The notes beneath the pieces are model-generated. The model was not told the DNA's origin, searched no databases, and saw only the letters and a program-made list of their open reading frames with translations. Below are positions 18,200-25,593 of a stretch of DNA of 64,000 bases, piece by piece. The DNA is from Flavobacterium sp. ALJ2. GTDB lineage: Bacteria > Bacteroidota > Bacteroidia > Flavobacteriales > Flavobacteriaceae. The DNA lies in assembly GCF_015594725.1 (NCBI RefSeq), contig NZ_JADNRC010000007.1, positions 1-64,000 on the forward strand, written 5' to 3'. The first letter of the stretch is position 1. The number at the start of each line of letters is the position of its first letter. Made by a program: the position numbers and the translations under genes.

Positions 18200-20323
18200 A
18201 TGAATAAAGGTTTCTTAACTTTTCTTATAACATTATACTCATTACTAGCTCTTTCTCAGGAAGCAAATAATCTAACTGTTAATTCCAGCTTTACTTCCGA
18301 AGAGTTTCCAGTTTTCCCAACTTGCGAAAATTTAAAATCGAAGGATTTAGAAGGTTGTTTTTATAATAAGGTTCAAGATTTTGTATTTAATAATTTTCAA
18401 GTACCATCAGCTTTAAAACAGAATAATTATAAGGGAGATGTTAAAGTGCTTTTTGAGGTTGATAAAGCGGGAGAGTTCAAAGTGATATATGTTAATGCAA
18501 ATAATGATGAATTAGTCCAGGAAACAAAGCGTGTTTTTGCAGCATTTCCAAAGATTAAATCGTCTACTTATGATGGAAAACCTACCTATTCTAAATATAC
18601 AATCATAATTAACATACCGCTAAAAACGGCAGGGCAAATTTCAGAAGAATCTATAGCAGCTGCTAAAATTATTAAACCAGCTACTAGACCATTAACTGAA
18701 TTGGATAGTATAGTTTATAAGAAATATACAAATCCAGAGTTCGAAAGTCATTTAAATATCCCGTTTTCTCATAGTTATTACGCTCAATTTGATGGAGCGA
18801 TGAATAGAGTTGGGAGTAATAACCATACAGCATCAAAACCATATACGTACGCAGAAGTTTCAAAGTATTATAATCTTAAAGCGGTGAATGAATCGCTTAA
18901 AAAGAATGTTTCTAGTTGGTTTGGGCGTAAGCTTTGGAATGAAAGTTTAGTCGAAATTGAAGGAGAAGGGTATTGGTTTACATTAAATGCGATTATGGAT
19001 TTACAAGTAGGTAAGGATACAAAAAGCGATATCTCTTACACTTATGTAAATACTCGAGCGCTTAATTTTAGAGGAGGATTGGGTAAGCAACTTAACTTTA
19101 CAACAACTGTTTTTGAAAGTCAGGGAAGATTTGCAGATTACTACAATAGCTATGCGCAATCTATAAAGCCTTCGGGAGGAAATCCAGGGGTTGTTCCAGG
19201 AATTGGAATAGGTAAGGAGTTTAAAACAAATGGTTTTGATTTCCCTTCAGCCGAAGCAAATTTGACTTATACACCGAGTAATATTTTTAATTTTCAATTG
19301 GGTTATGGAAGGAATTTTATAGGAGATGGATATCGTTCTTTGTTAGAAAGTGATGGGGCAAGTCCATATCCGTATTTTAAAATGAATACAACTTTTTGGA
19401 AGATAAAGTATACCAATACCTATATGTTTCTTAAAGATATTCGACAAGACGCAACAGTTGATAAAACATATGCAAGCAAATTCATGGCTAATCATTATTT
19501 AAGTTTAAATGTTACAAATAGATTAAATTTAGGTTTTTTTGAATCTGTAATTTGGACCAATAGTAATGATAGAGGCTTTGATATGGCTTTTGCTAATCCG
19601 ATAATTTTTTATAGATCAGTAGAATTTGCTTCCTCATCAAAAAGCGGTAATGCTTTATTAGGTTTAACAGCAAAATACAAATGGAATGATAAAATAAATT
19701 TATACGGACAATTTCTTTTAGATGAATTCTCGGTTAGCGATATGAAAAGCGGAGAAAAAAGCTGGAAGAATAAATTCGGATATCAATTAGGGGCTAAATA
19801 TTATAATGCTTTTCAAATTCCAAATTTATTAGTGCAGTTAGAGTATAATCATGTGCGTCCCTATGTATATTCACATAGCGCAGTTATTACAAATTACGGG
19901 CATAATAATCAAAGTATTGGACATCAATGGGGTGGTAATTTTAGTGAATTTATTGCAATAGCACGATATCATAAGGGAAGGTATTTTGCAGATGCAAAAA
20001 TAACGACAGGTACAAGAGGTTTAGATTTTGATACAACAGAGGATTCATTTAATTATGGGTCGAATATTTATAAAAGTTATGATAGTAAAAGACCCTATAA
20101 CACTGGTGTAAAAGTTGGGCAAGGAAATAAAACAGCAGTTTTTATTACAGATATACAAGCTGGGTATTTGGTAAATCCAGCAACTAATTTAAAATTATTT
20201 GGAAGCTTGATTTACAGAAGTTTTGATCCAACTAAAGATACTGAGGCTACTTTTAAGCAAAGTACAACATGGTTTACTTTCGGATTAAGAGCAGATGTCT
20301 TTAATTGGTATTTTGATTATTAA
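18200..20323 (+). CDS. remB: RemB-like gliding motility outer-membrane protein
   Basis: The product has 707 aa with a signal peptide at 1-19 (ending ALSQ). Residues about 60-145 form a TonB-C-like module (GDVKVLFEVDKAGEFKVIYVNA). From about 230 the sequence alternates aromatic and polar residues like an outer-membrane beta-barrel (capsule-assembly/Wzi-like) and ends RADVFNWYFDY. The position after sprA-gcvH-vanZ-deoC matches the gene I recall as remB in F. johnsoniae, where mutation affects spreading on agar. The symbol is assigned on this order and architecture, not on a direct alignment. Biochemical role unknown. Confidence 0.72.
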   Translation: MNKGFLTFLITLYSLLALSQEANNLTVNSSFTSEEFPVFPTCENLKSKDLEGCFYNKVQDFVFNNFQVPSALKQNNYKGDVKVLFEVDKAGEFKVIYVNANNDELVQETKRVFAAFPKIKSSTYDGKPTYSKYTIIINIPLKTAGQISEESIAAAKIIKPATRPLTELDSIVYKKYTNPEFESHLNIPFSHSYYAQFDGAMNRVGSNNHTASKPYTYAEVSKYYNLKAVNESLKKNVSSWFGRKLWNESLVEIEGEGYWFTLNAIMDLQVGKDTKSDISYTYVNTRALNFRGGLGKQLNFTTTVFESQGRFADYYNSYAQSIKPSGGNPGVVPGIGIGKEFKTNGFDFPSAEANLTYTPSNIFNFQLGYGRNFIGDGYRSLLESDGASPYPYFKMNTTFWKIKYTNTYMFLKDIRQDATVDKTYASKFMANHYLSLNVTNRLNLGFFESVIWTNSNDRGFDMAFANPIIFYRSVEFASSSKSGNALLGLTAKYKWNDKINLYGQFLLDEFSVSDMKSGEKSWKNKFGYQLGAKYYNAFQIPNLLVQLEYNHVRPYVYSHSAVITNYGHNNQSIGHQWGGNFSEFIAIARYHKGRYFADAKITTGTRGLDFDTTEDSFNYGSNIYKSYDSKRPYNTGVKVGQGNKTAVFITDIQAGYLVNPATNLKLFGSLIYRSFDPTKDTEATFKQSTTWFTFGLRADVFNWYFDY

Positions 20324-20438
20324 AACATTTAGTAAGATTTTTTGCAATTGACACACTTTTATGGTGAAATTAGGGTGTATTTGGATGCTTCATTTGAAAA
20401 ATGTAATTTTATCGTCCTGAATTCTGCAATCTAATTTG

Positions 20439-20446
20439 TACATTTG
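20439..20446 (+). promoter_or_regulatory. -7 promoter box for ctaB
   Basis: TACATTTG fits TANNTTTG. It overlaps an upstream in-frame TTG (20444), so that TTG cannot lie in the transcript and the start must be downstream. Confidence 0.5.
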
Positions 20447-20479
20447 CACCAGTTTTGGAAAAACAAAAATATTAACGCA

Positions 20480-21382
20480 TTGGACGCAACACAAAATACA
20501 CTTTCACTCAAATCTATTTTTAATGATTTTAAAGAAATCACAAAAGCAGGACTCGCTGTAAGTGTTTTGTTTTCTTCAATTGCAGGTTATTTACTTGGAT
20601 TTGATGATAAACATCCTTTTCAATGGTCAGTACTTCTAATTTTAGCAATTGGAGGATATTGTATGGTAGGAGCTTCAAATGCTTATAATCAGGTTATCGA
20701 GAAAGATTTGGATGCCTTAATGGATAGAACAAAGAATCGTCCAGTTCCTTCGGGTAGAATGTCGCCTAAAGTAGCTTTGTTTGTTGCAAGTGTGCTTACA
20801 ATTATCGGATTAACTTTACTCTATACGATCAATCCTAAAACAGCAATGTTTGGTGCGATTTCTATATTTTTATATACTAGTGTTTATACACCATTAAAAA
20901 CGGTAACATCATTGTCAGTTTTTGTAGGTGCTTTTCCAGGAGCAATACCATTTATGTTAGGATGGGTAGCTGCTACAGGAGATTTTGGTATTGAAGCAGG
21001 GACACTTTTTTTAATTCAGTTTTTCTGGCAGTTTCCTCATTTTTGGGCAATTGGTTGGTTCTTGTATGAGGATTATGAAAAAGCGGGTTTTTTTATGCTT
21101 CCTACCGGGAAAAAAGATAAAGGAACTGCGTTACAGATTATTTTGTACACAGTGTGGCTTATAGTGGCGTCACTATTGCCAGTTTTAGGTTATACAGGTA
21201 AATTGTTTATTACGCCAATAGCAGCAGTTTTAGTGTTTTTGTTAGGGGTTTGGATGTTGATTTATGCAGTTCGTTTGTATAAGTTAAGAACAGCTAAGGC
21301 AGCAAGAACATTAATGTTGGTAAGTGTTTCTTACATTACTTTGTTGCAATTAATTTATATATTTGATAAATTTTTAAGATAG
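20480..21382 (+). CDS. ctaB: Protoheme IX farnesyltransferase (heme O synthase)
   Basis: The product has 300 aa from the TTG at 20480. A longer frame starts at a TTG (20444) that lies inside the -7 box, so the inner TTG is preferred. It is a UbiA-family prenyltransferase with about eight or nine membrane helices. The polyprenyl-diphosphate/Mg site is NAYNQVIEKDLDALMDRTKN, followed by RPVPSGRM, and YTPLKTVTSLSVFVGAFPGA is the typical CyoE/CtaB loop. It converts heme B to heme O for the terminal oxidase. Cytochrome oxidase genes follow directly, 2 bp downstream. Confidence 0.93.
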   Translation: MDATQNTLSLKSIFNDFKEITKAGLAVSVLFSSIAGYLLGFDDKHPFQWSVLLILAIGGYCMVGASNAYNQVIEKDLDALMDRTKNRPVPSGRMSPKVALFVASVLTIIGLTLLYTINPKTAMFGAISIFLYTSVYTPLKTVTSLSVFVGAFPGAIPFMLGWVAATGDFGIEAGTLFLIQFFWQFPHFWAIGWFLYEDYEKAGFFMLPTGKKDKGTALQIILYTVWLIVASLLPVLGYTGKLFITPIAAVLVFLLGVWMLIYAVRLYKLRTAKAARTLMLVSVSYITLLQLIYIFDKFLR

Positions 21383-21384
21383 TT

Positions 21385-21972
21385 ATGGAAATGACAATGA
21401 CAGCAGATGAAAATAGAGCAAGGAGCGCTAAGTCATCTAAATTAATTTTATTGTTCGCGATGGTTAGTATGACTATGATGTTCGCAGGACTTACAAGTGC
21501 TTTTGTAGTTAGTAAGTCAAGAACTGATTGGTTGAAGGATTTTCAGTTGCCATCAGCGTTTTTTTATAGTACTTTGGTTATTATAGGTTGTAGTGTTACT
21601 TTTCATTTAGCTAAAACAGCAATGCAAAAAGACAATAGAAAAGCAACAACTAACTTACTTTTGACTACTTTAGCATTAGGGATCTTGTTTGTGGTTTTAC
21701 AGTTTGTAGGATTTGAACAAATCGTAGCAAATGGGTACTATTTTACAGGTGCAGAGAGTACAATTACAACGACTTTCTTGTATGTTGTAACAGTTACACA
21801 CTTATTTCACTTAGCTGGAGGGATCATTTCTCTTTTAGTTATTATTTATAATCATTTTAAACAGAAATACAATTCGACTCAAACTCTTGGAATAGAACTA
21901 GGTGCAATGTATTGGCACTTTCTTGATTTCTTGTGGGTCTATTTATTTTTATTTTTATATTTCTTTAAATAA
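21385..21972 (+). CDS. Cytochrome c oxidase subunit III (short form)
   Basis: The product has 195 aa and five hydrophobic segments, the short CyoC/CtaE-type heme-copper oxidase subunit III. Conserved features are VTVTHLFHLAGGI in the fourth helix and the C-terminal MYWHFLDFLWVYLFLFLYF. The subunit is non-catalytic and stabilises subunit I. It starts 2 bp after ctaB, in one operon. A second subunit III paralogue follows, as in other flavobacterial oxidase clusters. Subunits I and II are not in the window. Confidence 0.9.
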   Translation: MEMTMTADENRARSAKSSKLILLFAMVSMTMMFAGLTSAFVVSKSRTDWLKDFQLPSAFFYSTLVIIGCSVTFHLAKTAMQKDNRKATTNLLLTTLALGILFVVLQFVGFEQIVANGYYFTGAESTITTTFLYVVTVTHLFHLAGGIISLLVIIYNHFKQKYNSTQTLGIELGAMYWHFLDFLWVYLFLFLYFFK

Positions 21973-21982
21973 GAAAAAAACG

Positions 21983-21990
21983 TAAATTTG
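21983..21990 (+). promoter_or_regulatory. Possible -7 box within the oxidase operon
   Basis: TAAATTTG fits TANNTTTG and lies 24 bases before the second subunit III gene. It could give extra transcription of the downstream part. Confidence 0.35.
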
Positions 21991-22014
21991 GGAACTTTTT
22001 AACGAATATCTTTT

Positions 22015-22995
22015 ATGGAAGCGACAGTTACTACTGCAAATAATGAAGAAAAAACTTGGGGAGGCGGCAATGAGCCATTAGGAGCAAGTTATGGTAAAAT
22101 GATGATGTGGTATTTTATCGTATCGGATGCCTTAACGTTCTCTGGATTTCTAGCGGCTTACGGTTTTTCTAGGTTTAAATTTATTGAAACTTGGCCATTG
22201 GCTGATGAAGTGTTTAATCACTTCCCTTTTATGCATGGTGTATCAGCGCCCATGTATTATGTCGCATTAATGACATTTATTTTGATTTTTTCATCTGTAA
22301 CAATGGTTTTGGCTGTTGATGCAGGCCACCAAATGAAGAAAAGCAAAGTTGCAATATATATGTTTTTGACTATTATTGGAGGTTTGATTTTCGTTGGATC
22401 ACAAGCTTGGGAATGGAAAAACTTTATCAAAGGAGAATACGGTGCTATTGAAACAAAAGGAGGTAGTTTGCTTCAGTTTGTAGATAAAGATGGTAAACGT
22501 GTTGCTCTTGCAGATTTTGCAGTGAAGTTACCAGAAGGAAGAGAAGCATTGACTAGAGATAAAGGTAAATGGTTTATGAGCGATGCAGAAACATTGCCAA
22601 CGTATTCAGTAGCTGAAGTGCAAGCAGGTTTTAAAGCGCATCCTGAATTATTAGTAAGAACAGAAAAACTTACAGAGAAAAAGCAAAAAACTATTCTAAC
22701 AAGAGAAGAGTCAGAAGCGAGATTAAGTCAAGCGCATTACGTTGTAGAAGGTGCTAATTTGACTAGAAACGAATATGGAAATAAATTGTTTGCTGATTTC
22801 TTTTTCTTTATTACAGGTTTTCACGGTTTTCACGTGATCTCAGGAATTATCATCAATATTATTGTCTTTTTTAATGTGTTGTTAGGTACTTATGAAAAGA
22901 GAAAAAGCTATGAAATGGTAGAGAAAGTTGGTTTATACTGGCACTTTGTCGATTTAGTTTGGGTATTTGTATTTACAGTTTTCTACTTAGTTTAA
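22015..22995 (+). CDS. Cytochrome c oxidase subunit III (long form with soluble insert)
   Basis: The product has 326 aa. Membrane helices 1-4 occupy about 25-140, and the last helices carry FFFITGFHGFHVISGI and GLYWHFVDLVWVFVFTVFYLV, which are diagnostic for subunit III. Between them lies a charged soluble insert of about 110 residues (about 140-245, rich in K/E) not found in short subunit III proteins. The insert faces one side of the membrane and might contact another oxidase or cytochrome c component (inference). It pairs with the short paralogue upstream. Confidence 0.88.
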   Translation: MEATVTTANNEEKTWGGGNEPLGASYGKMMMWYFIVSDALTFSGFLAAYGFSRFKFIETWPLADEVFNHFPFMHGVSAPMYYVALMTFILIFSSVTMVLAVDAGHQMKKSKVAIYMFLTIIGGLIFVGSQAWEWKNFIKGEYGAIETKGGSLLQFVDKDGKRVALADFAVKLPEGREALTRDKGKWFMSDAETLPTYSVAEVQAGFKAHPELLVRTEKLTEKKQKTILTREESEARLSQAHYVVEGANLTRNEYGNKLFADFFFFITGFHGFHVISGIIINIIVFFNVLLGTYEKRKSYEMVEKVGLYWHFVDLVWVFVFTVFYLV

Positions 22996-23013
22996 TTTTA
23001 GATTTATATTATT

Positions 23014-23364
23014 ATGTCACACGAATATGTATCACATACAAAAAGAATCTGGTTTGTTTTTGCACTTTTATCATTTGTAACAACAGTAGAGGTTATCCTT
23101 GGGATTTATAAGCCAGGAATATTAGAGTTTAATTATTTTATAGGTTTAAATTTATTGAATTGGATATTTTATATTCTAACAATATATAAAGCTTATTATA
23201 TAGTTTGGGCATTTATGCATATGGAGGGTGAAAAAAGTGGCCTAAGATGGTCGGTTGTTTCAACAGTTATTTTCCTAGTATCGTATTTATTGTTCATTCT
23301 CTTAACCGAAGGACATTATATTTTTGGGGTTTTTAAAGATTCTACCATTAAATGGAATTTTTAA
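23014..23364 (+). CDS. Cytochrome c oxidase subunit IV family protein
   Basis: The product has 116 aa with three membrane helices (about 10-30, 45-68, 85-107). The segment YKAYYIVWAFMHMEGEKSGLRW resembles bacterial CtaF/CyoD-like subunit IV. Such subunits assist assembly or stability of the heme-copper oxidase. It lies 18 bp after the long subunit III gene and ends the first transcription block, which is closed by a hairpin at 23387. Confidence 0.82.
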   Translation: MSHEYVSHTKRIWFVFALLSFVTTVEVILGIYKPGILEFNYFIGLNLLNWIFYILTIYKAYYIVWAFMHMEGEKSGLRWSVVSTVIFLVSYLLFILLTEGHYIFGVFKDSTIKWNF

Positions 23365-23386
23365 CATGATATTAATTCAAAAAGAG

Positions 23387-23411
23387 GGTACGCATTGCGT
23401 ACCTTTTTTTA
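23387..23411 (+). terminator. Terminator after oxidase subunit genes, abutting the next promoter
   Basis: The perfect stem GGTACGC (23387-23393) / GCGTACC (23397-23403) has a 3-base loop and is followed by T7. The T-run runs into the TATTTTTG box of the next gene. Confidence 0.88.
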
Positions 23412-23417
23412 TTTTTG
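23410..23417 (+). promoter_or_regulatory. -7 promoter box of the SCO-like/SCO/DUF420 unit
   Basis: TATTTTTG fits TANNTTTG 24 bases before the ATG at 23442. An in-frame TTG at 23415 lies within this box and is therefore not the start. Confidence 0.55.
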
Positions 23418-23441
23418 TACTTTAATTTTTTCCCTTGTATA

Positions 23442-24083
23442 ATGAAAAAAAATATAGTTCTTTTTGTTCTCTTCGTTTTGCCTATAGTTGCTTATCTTTT
23501 TTTTGCATCTGGCGTGAATGGTTTTACTAAACTACCTGTTGTAACACCTAAAATTACCAACTTAGGAGACTGGAAGTCTTTAAGAGGTGAAAAAGTTGGT
23601 TTAGATAATAAAATAACTATACTAGGTTTTTCAGGAACTGAAATTTTGAAAAATCGTGGTAATTATTTTAATTTAAATGAAAAAGTTTACCAGCGTTATC
23701 ATGGTTTCCAAGATTTACAATTTGTTGTAATTTGTCCTTTAGGAACAGAAGAGGATGTACGAAGAGTAGTAGATGCTTTAGCAGCGTTTACAGATGTATC
23801 ACAATGGCATTTTGTTTTTGCACCTCCATCTGAAATTAGTACATATTACGACCAATTGCATTTAGTTGGAAAATTAGATCAGCATCTAGGAACACCTAAC
23901 GTTTTTATTGTTGATAAAGAACGCAATTTAAGAGGACGTAAAGATAAAAATGATTATAAAGAAGGGTATAATACATTTCACCCTTCGGAGTTAAGTAATG
24001 AAATGCTGGATGATTTTAAGGTTATTCTTTATGAATATCGTGCAGCTCTTAAGAAAAATCATAATGCAACAAAACAACTTTAA
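23442..24083 (+). CDS. Membrane-anchored thioredoxin-fold (SCO-like) protein lacking the metal motif
   Basis: The product has 213 aa from the ATG at 23442. One N-terminal membrane anchor or signal (NIVLFVLFVLPIVAYLFFASG) precedes a periplasmic domain. Strand patterns such as KITILGFSG, LQFVVICPLG and TPNVFIVDKERNLRGRKDK resemble the thioredoxin/SCO fold. The CxxxC copper site is absent, and the only cysteine in the fold is in VICPLG. It sits 12 bp before a genuine SCO gene, in the same unit. It probably helps oxidase assembly, either structurally or as a regulator. I do not recognise a named family. Confidence 0.75.
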   Translation: MKKNIVLFVLFVLPIVAYLFFASGVNGFTKLPVVTPKITNLGDWKSLRGEKVGLDNKITILGFSGTEILKNRGNYFNLNEKVYQRYHGFQDLQFVVICPLGTEEDVRRVVDALAAFTDVSQWHFVFAPPSEISTYYDQLHLVGKLDQHLGTPNVFIVDKERNLRGRKDKNDYKEGYNTFHPSELSNEMLDDFKVILYEYRAALKKNHNATKQL

Positions 24084-24095
24084 AATTATATTATC

Positions 24096-24785
24096 ATGTT
24101 TAAAAACAAATCATATATCGGAATTTCATTTATAGTATTGATTTTTGGTATTTATGCTATTCCTAAAATTATAGATAGAGTAAAAAATGATACAATTGTA
24201 AAGGGCAGTCGTTTAGATAGTGTTGAAGGTAAAAATGTTAAGGATGATGGGAAATTAGTAAAAATTGGTCCAGCTCCTAAATTTGAATTAGTAAATCAGG
24301 ATAACGTTAAAATATCTAATGAAACTTATAAAGGTAAGGTTTATGTTCTGGAGTTTTTCTTTGCAACCTGTCCATCAATTTGTCCTAAGATGAATTTGAG
24401 TATGTTGGAAATAGAGAAGAAATTTTTCGGAAATCCAAATTTTGGCATTGTTGCAATAACAATTGATCCAGTTCATGATACACCAGAAGTTTTAAAAGAT
24501 CATGCAAAAATGTTAGGGGTTAAGTCATCTAATTGGAATTTCTTAACAGGAGATAAAAATGTTATTATGGATTTATCCAATAAGGGATTTAATTTATACG
24601 CAGGAACAAACAGTAAAGTGAGTGGAGGTTTTGAGCATTCAGGTTTGTTTGCTTTAATAGATAAAAATGGAGATATTCGTTGTCGTAAAGACGAATTTGG
24701 TAATCCAATACTTTATTACGATGGATTGGATAAAAAAGGAGTTAGAGATATACAACAAGATATAAATATATTATTAGAAGAATAA
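24096..24785 (+). CDS. SCO1/SenC-family copper chaperone for cytochrome oxidase
   Basis: The product has 229 aa with an N-terminal membrane anchor (about 7-24). The copper site is complete: Cys92 and Cys96 in TCPSICPKM plus His181 in FEHSGLFALID. The thioredoxin core is visible in KVYVLEFFFATCP and IVAITIDPVHDTPEVLK. SCO proteins deliver copper to, or reduce, the CuA site of cytochrome c oxidase subunit II. It lies 12 bp after the SCO-like protein and 1 bp before the DUF420 gene, so the three are one operon. Confidence 0.93.
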   Translation: MFKNKSYIGISFIVLIFGIYAIPKIIDRVKNDTIVKGSRLDSVEGKNVKDDGKLVKIGPAPKFELVNQDNVKISNETYKGKVYVLEFFFATCPSICPKMNLSMLEIEKKFFGNPNFGIVAITIDPVHDTPEVLKDHAKMLGVKSSNWNFLTGDKNVIMDLSNKGFNLYAGTNSKVSGGFEHSGLFALIDKNGDIRCRKDEFGNPILYYDGLDKKGVRDIQQDINILLEE

Positions 24786-24786
24786 G

Positions 24787-25326
24787 ATGGAGGATAATTC
24801 ATTAGAGAAAAAATACAACAAGTATATCATACTTGTTTCAATTGTAATTCCAGTTGTAGTGGCTATCTTATTTGGAGTTAAGCTTAAAGATTTTGGATAT
24901 AATGTAGAGCCACTTACTTTTTTGCCACCTATTTATGCTACAATAAATGCTATTACAGCTTTGGTTCTGATTGTTGCAGTAATGGCTATTAAAAAAGGAA
25001 ATCGAAAGCTTCATGAGCGCTTGATGACTACAGCAATAGCTTTGTCATTAGCTTTTCTAGTAATGTATATTGCATATCATATGACCTCAGACTCTACCAA
25101 ATTTGGAGGAGAAGGAGTAGTTCGATATGTGTATTTCTTTATCTTAATTTCTCATATATTATTGTCAATTGCAATTGTTCCATTAGTTTTGATAACATAT
25201 GTTCGTGCAATTGCGAAAAATTTTGAAAACCACAAAAAAATTGCAAGAGTTACATTTCCACTTTGGTTATACGTTGCTATTACCGGAGTGATTGTTTATT
25301 TAATGATTTCCCCTTATTATGTTTAA
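24787..25326 (+). CDS. DUF420 family membrane protein
   Basis: The product has 179 aa with five predicted membrane helices. Conserved histidines lie at or near helix ends (LHERLMTTA, YIAYHMTSD, ILISHILLSIA, NHKKIARVTFPLW), which is the DUF420 (CtaM-like) pattern. CtaM in Gram-positives is needed for heme A/O-type oxidase activity. A role in oxidase maturation is likely here, given the SCO gene 1 bp upstream and ctaB in the cluster. Its 3' end overlaps the next small gene by 8 bases. Confidence 0.88.
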   Translation: MEDNSLEKKYNKYIILVSIVIPVVVAILFGVKLKDFGYNVEPLTFLPPIYATINAITALVLIVAVMAIKKGNRKLHERLMTTAIALSLAFLVMYIAYHMTSDSTKFGGEGVVRYVYFFILISHILLSIAIVPLVLITYVRAIAKNFENHKKIARVTFPLWLYVAITGVIVYLMISPYYV

Positions 25327-25585
25327 TATAAATACAAACAACAAGAAACATAATGTTTCTAGACTAGCAAAGATTAGTTTCTTGTTGGTTATCTTTTTTT
25401 TCAATATAGGTGCCAATGCACAATGCGCAATGTGTCGTGCCGCTTTAGGTGGAGACGAAAACACAAAACAAGCAGAAGCAGTAAATGATGGAATCGTTTA
25501 CTTAATGGTAGTTCCATATTTGCTTGTAGTGGTAATTGGATATTTGATTTATAGAATGTATCAATCTAAAAAGAAAAACGCATAA
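25319..25585 (+). CDS. Small CxMC membrane protein of the oxidase assembly cluster
   Basis: The product has 88 aa. It begins with a signal or membrane segment (FLLVIFFFNIGANAQ), and after the Ala-Gln cleavage-like site comes Cys36-Ala-Met-Cys39. A second membrane helix (about 61-80) is followed by a lysine-rich tail. The mature form would present a CxMC motif at its extracytoplasmic N-terminus, which could bind copper or heme (inference). It overlaps the DUF420 gene by 8 bases, so coupling is likely. I recall similar small proteins near SCO genes in Bacteroidetes but know no established function. Confidence 0.72.
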   Translation: MFNINTNNKKHNVSRLAKISFLLVIFFFNIGANAQCAMCRAALGGDENTKQAEAVNDGIVYLMVVPYLLVVVIGYLIYRMYQSKKKNA

Positions 25586-25593
25586 ACTGGGTT

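Noticed and set aside
20444..20479. Upstream TTG start for the heme O synthase gene
   Set aside because: The TTG lies inside the -7 box at 20439-20446, so it would not be in the transcript.
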